A DNA stretch of 64,000 nt from Spirosoma sordidisoli (GTDB taxonomy: Bacteria; Bacteroidota; Bacteroidia; Cytophagales; Spirosomataceae), in NCBI RefSeq assembly GCF_004138325.1, contig NZ_SBLB01000009.1:62001-126000 (forward strand), in the 5' to 3' direction. Below the pieces are notes generated by a model that was not told the origin of the DNA, ran no database searches, and saw only the letters and a program-made list of their open reading frames with translations. Positions 60,641 through 64,000 of the stretch are shown one piece after another; the stretch's first letter is position 1, and every line of letters starts with the position of its first letter. A program made the translations under genes and the position numbers.

Positions 60641-63600
60641 CTAGGGTGTAATAGCCGGAATACGCTGTTCAGTCACCATCCGGTTGAACTCGGGCACCTG
60701 CTGCTCAATAATTGTTTTTAACTTACCCAGCGCCGTTCCTACCTGCTTTTCGAGAGCTTCGTATACCACGTAGGAGGACTTTGTCGGCTTGGTCTCCGCC
60801 GATGAAACGACCGAACCAACTCCCGACAGTTTGTCATTTAACCGAATCGGGTAAGCCAGCGCATCCTGAATTGCTTTCGACTTGGGCTGCATCAGGGTAG
60901 ACTCCAGCTCATCCAGTGACTCGAGCATCGGCTTGGTCACTTTTTTGAACTTCTCAGCCGTTTTGGGGTCTTTAACGTCTTTCATATAGCCGTTAATCTG
61001 GCTCCTGATCTGACGAATCTGATTGACGCCCTTGTGGGTTTCGGACAGTTTGCTGTTTATCTTCATCAATAGCTCAAACTGCTCTTTGTAATCGGCGTCA
61101 GTAATCGGCAAGCGCGGGTCTTTCCGTATTTCGATCGGTTGTTCGGCAACCAGCGAGTCGCCCAGCAGCATCCGAACTTTATACGCCCCGGGAACGACCT
61201 TAGCCCCTGTCCCCCGTCCTGTCCACATCACATTCGTTCCCTCAACCGGTGTCGCATCCGGATAGCGCATATCCCAGACGAAGACGTTCATGCCTGGCCG
61301 TGCGGACGCGCTTCCGGGTCGTTTCTGACCGGGATCGTCGTAGAACTCTTTAGCCACTTTCAGGGGTTGACCGCGCTTGTCTTTCAGGCTGGAGTAGGTG
61401 ATAATTGTATCGCCTGCATTGGTCATGAACAGCAGTTTCAGCTCTTTATCGGGCTTGTTTTTCAGGTAGTATCGGACCAGTACACCGTTTGGTGCGTTTT
61501 CGCCCTGATCGACGGGCTCCCCCTCCTCAGCTGTTTGCGATCCGCCATCCATCCGATAAGCCGGGCGAGGTTTGTACAGATGCACCGTCTTGCCGGTTAG
61601 TCCGTCGCGCTGATCGGCCAGTTCATGCAGGGGGGTTATGTCGTCCATAATCCAGAACGACCGGCCGTGAGTAGCTACCACCAGGTCTTTATCCCGCTTG
61701 TGGATTTGCAGATCGCGGACGGGGGTAACGGGCAGATTCATGGACAGTTTATGCCAGAAACCGCCATCGTTGAACGACACATACACCCCCCGTTCAGTGC
61801 CCGCATACAGTAACCCAGGCTTGTTGGGGTCTTCCCGAACAACATGACAGTATTCGTCGGACGGAATGCCGCTGGTAATGAGCGTCCAGGTTTTACCGTA
61901 ATCCGTTGTTTTGAGCAGATACGGCTTCCGGTCGCCCGACATGTACCGTTTGGCCGCCAGGTAGGCTTTGCCGGTGGTATGATCGGACGGGTGAACCATG
62001 CTCATGATCGCCCAGTCGGGCAGCATCGAACCGGGCGGTGTAATCGGTTGCCAGGTTTTAGCCCCATCGCGGCTGATGTGCATCAGTCCATCGTCGGAAC
62101 CCGCCCAGAAAACGCCCTTCTCTACCGGCGACTCAGCCAGGGTGAAAATGGTCGGGAAAGTCTCCGCACCGGTGTTGTCTTTCGTAATGGGGCCGCCCGT
62201 GTCGCCCTGGGTTTTCGGGTCGTTGCGTGTCAGATCAGGGCTTATATCCTCCCACGAATGCCCGTAGTCCATGCTGCGGTGCACATATTGGGAGGTGACG
62301 TAGAGCGCTTTGCTGTCGTGCGGGGAAAAAACAATTGGAAAGGTCCACTGAAACCGGTATTTCCGATCAGACGACGGAGCCCCCATGCTATAATCGGGGT
62401 AAACATTGATCCGCTGGTTCTGGTCGGTGGCTTTGTCGTAGCGGGTGATCAGCCCGTCGTAGCTGCCGCCGAACGTCACCAGCGGGTTGTTCGGGTCCGA
62501 CGTGATATAGCCAGATTCTCCGCCGGCTACCGAATACCAGGCACTAGGCCCAATGACATTGTCGGTGGTGCGGCTGGCAATCCGGATGGCGGAGTTGTCC
62601 TGCTGGGCACCGTAAAGATTATACGGGAAATCGTTATCAATGGACACGTGATAGAACTGGGCCGTTGGGATATCGACGTCCGAAAAAGTGGCCCCGCCAT
62701 TGTAGGTTACTTCGGCCCCTCCGTCATCGGCAATGATGAAATTCTGCGGATTTTTGGGGTTCCACCAGATATCATGGGTGTCGCCATGATGAACCGCAAT
62801 CCGCTGAAAGGTTTTGCCCCCATCGTACGACTTCAGCGCGTTCACGTTCAGGACAATGAGGCCGTTTTCGTTTTGCGGGTCGGCCGCCAGCATCATGTAA
62901 TACCACGGCCGCTGCCAGAGGTTCTTATCCTCATTGATCAGCTGCCAGCTGTTGCCGGCATCATCGGAACGGTACAGTCCGCCCTTGGCGTTTTCGACCA
63001 TGGCGTACAATCGGTTCGAGTTGGCGGGGGATACGGTTATACCGATTTTCCCCAGTAACCCTTTCGGCATACCGGGCCGTGTGTGCAGACTTGTCCAGGT
63101 ATCGCCCCCATCGGTCGATTTGTACAGCCCACAGCCCGGCCCACCACTGCTCATCTTATAACTGTTTCGGTAAGCCTGCCACATCGACGCATAAACGATA
63201 GAGGGGTTGTTGGGGTCAAGCTCTACTACGGCTGCCCCCGTACTGTCGTTTTTGGCCAGAATATGTTTCCAGGTTTTACCCCCATCGGTCGTTCGGAAAA
63301 CACCCCGCTCCTTGTTGGGAGCAAACGGATTGCCGAGGGCAGCCACGTAAGCTATGTCCGGATTTTGCGGATGTACTTCAATATTCCCGATCGCATCGGC
63401 CAGTTTCAGGCCCATATGCTTCCAGGTTTTTCCGGCATCGGTCGATTTATAGACCCCGTCCCCATTGGCGATATTGCTTCGGATGTCGGCCTCGCCCATA
63501 CCGACGTAAATGATGTTCGGGTTGGAGGGAGCCACCGTTACGGCCCCGACCGAGCTGGACTGAAAGGCACTATCCGAAACAGGCATCCAGTTGGCGCCCC

Positions 63601-63859
63601 CATCTATGGTTTTCCAGACACCCCCGCCTGTAGCGCCGAAATAATAGGTAAGCGGCTGATCGGGGTGGCCCGCTGCTGCCAGAGAACGCCCGCCCCGGAA
63701 TGGGCCAATATTGCGCCAGCGAAGCCCATTGAACAGACTATCGGATAGCTGTCTGTTAACTGCGGGACTCGATTTAGCCTTTCGCTGGGCCATGACCGGC
63801 TGTACGAGCAGCAAAGCGCTGACAACTGCTCCGGCGAGGAAAGTAAAGGGTTTATACAT
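60641..63859 (-). CDS. Exported BNR/VPS10-repeat protein (sortilin-like propeller)
   Basis: The ATG at 63859 begins a clear signal peptide (MYKPFTFLAGAVVSALLLVQ), so the upstream open frame to 63988 is not needed; the protein is 1072 residues. The first 700 residues are a β-propeller with many Asp-box/BNR blades: GVWKTIDGGANW, GVYKSTDAGKTW, GVFRTTDGGKTW, GLYKSTDGGDTW, GLYRSDDAGNSW. A β-sandwich near 830-930 (GTGAKVVPGAYKVRML) and a helical C-terminus follow. Such proteins are often labelled glycosyl hydrolase, but sialidase active-site residues are not evident and the function is unknown. On the minus strand, TTTTGCAAAGTATAC near 63945 could contain a -33 box. Confidence 0.85.
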   Translation of the reverse strand: MYKPFTFLAGAVVSALLLVQPVMAQRKAKSSPAVNRQLSDSLFNGLRWRNIGPFRGGRSLAAAGHPDQPLTYYFGATGGGVWKTIDGGANWMPVSDSAFQSSSVGAVTVAPSNPNIIYVGMGEADIRSNIANGDGVYKSTDAGKTWKHMGLKLADAIGNIEVHPQNPDIAYVAALGNPFAPNKERGVFRTTDGGKTWKHILAKNDSTGAAVVELDPNNPSIVYASMWQAYRNSYKMSSGGPGCGLYKSTDGGDTWTSLHTRPGMPKGLLGKIGITVSPANSNRLYAMVENAKGGLYRSDDAGNSWQLINEDKNLWQRPWYYMMLAADPQNENGLIVLNVNALKSYDGGKTFQRIAVHHGDTHDIWWNPKNPQNFIIADDGGAEVTYNGGATFSDVDIPTAQFYHVSIDNDFPYNLYGAQQDNSAIRIASRTTDNVIGPSAWYSVAGGESGYITSDPNNPLVTFGGSYDGLITRYDKATDQNQRINVYPDYSMGAPSSDRKYRFQWTFPIVFSPHDSKALYVTSQYVHRSMDYGHSWEDISPDLTRNDPKTQGDTGGPITKDNTGAETFPTIFTLAESPVEKGVFWAGSDDGLMHISRDGAKTWQPITPPGSMLPDWAIMSMVHPSDHTTGKAYLAAKRYMSGDRKPYLLKTTDYGKTWTLITSGIPSDEYCHVVREDPNKPGLLYAGTERGVYVSFNDGGFWHKLSMNLPVTPVRDLQIHKRDKDLVVATHGRSFWIMDDITPLHELADQRDGLTGKTVHLYKPRPAYRMDGGSQTAEEGEPVDQGENAPNGVLVRYYLKNKPDKELKLLFMTNAGDTIITYSSLKDKRGQPLKVAKEFYDDPGQKRPGSASARPGMNVFVWDMRYPDATPVEGTNVMWTGRGTGAKVVPGAYKVRMLLGDSLVAEQPIEIRKDPRLPITDADYKEQFELLMKINSKLSETHKGVNQIRQIRSQINGYMKDVKDPKTAEKFKKVTKPMLESLDELESTLMQPKSKAIQDALAYPIRLNDKLSGVGSVVSSAETKPTKSSYVVYEALEKQVGTALGKLKTIIEQQVPEFNRMVTEQRIPAITP

Positions 63860-64000
63860 AAAGCTTAGGTTAGTGAAGCGAACGTAATTTTCGGTATCAT
63901 TTTGCTGGAAACCGCACGCAATACAATGATTATTTTGTATACTTTGCAAAAGTAGGGTTAACAATATGAGATTTTTAAATAAAGCCAAATTTTATTGGTT

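Noticed and set aside
61844..63058. A 404-codon plus-strand frame inside the BNR/VPS10 gene
   Set aside because: Antisense shadow; the minus strand carries intact BNR blades throughout.
60641..63859. Sialidase identity suggested by Asp-box repeats
   Set aside because: Asp-box/BNR blades alone do not make a sialidase; the Arg triad and catalytic Tyr/Glu arrangement are not evident, and the pattern fits VPS10/sortilin-like propellers.
1..64000. tRNA, rRNA, CRISPR arrays, complete IS elements, prophage
   Set aside because: No tRNA cloverleaf, rRNA sequence, regular spacer-repeat array, transposase or phage structural gene was recognised on either strand by eye; a covariance-model search would be needed to exclude small RNAs.

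Overview
The window reads as chromosome of a Bacteroidota bacterium of the order Cytophagales, most like Spirosoma and relatives (inference). Supporting signs are four SusC/SusD pairs, hybrid two-component sensors of the Bacteroidetes kind, a C-terminal type IX secretion (T9SS) sorting domain, no clear Shine-Dalgarno sequences, and a -7 element of the TAnnTTTG type. Coding DNA is GC-rich; intergenic promoters and one 1.7 kb gap are visibly AT-rich. Nearly everything concerns uptake, breakdown and sensing of carbohydrates.

Region 1 (1-15.9 kb) is an uncharacterised catabolic locus. The tail of a ROK-family protein is followed by a large perfect hairpin. A tight leftward operon then encodes a DUF4127 protein, a permease, a hydantoinase/oxoprolinase-like ATPase, an FAD oxidoreductase and a small ImmA/IrrE peptidase. 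A rightward operon encodes SusC, SusD, a GHL10 glycosidase-like protein and an AGE-family epimerase. Both operons start from one divergent promoter and carry the same 11-base motif in their leaders. The substrate cannot be read from the sequence; this is the best candidate for an undescribed system. A DinB-family gene follows.

Region 2 (17-31.2 kb) is a fructan utilisation locus: a hybrid sensor with a periplasmic sugar-binding domain, a sugar porter, a PfkB fructokinase, SusC/SusD, and convergently a large T9SS-secreted GH32 enzyme with two copies of a presumed carbohydrate-binding module. The transporter operon and the GH32 gene share a similar 36-bp promoter element, so they are probably co-regulated.

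Region 3 (31.6-36 kb) holds a broken enoyl-CoA hydratase gene, a divergent DoxX/HxlR pair, and an outer-membrane barrel gene followed by a LytS/LytTR two-component system, with a 22-bp-period direct repeat upstream.

Region 4 (36.1-53.1 kb) is a leftward xylan locus in the order SusC, SusD, SusC, SusD, DUF1735 lipoprotein, GH10 xylanase, then a hybrid sensor. This is the xusA-B-C-D-E-xyn10C order described in gut Bacteroidetes, including the binding module inserted inside the GH10 domain.

Region 5 (53.1-64 kb) starts with an AT-rich gap, followed by an orphan barstar-like gene, an AraC regulator divergent from a DUF1080 protein, a MacB/FtsX-type permease, a DUF1016 (YhcG-like) protein whose nuclease residues look lost, and a large BNR/VPS10-repeat exported protein. 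No rRNA, tRNA, CRISPR array or intact insertion sequence was recognised.
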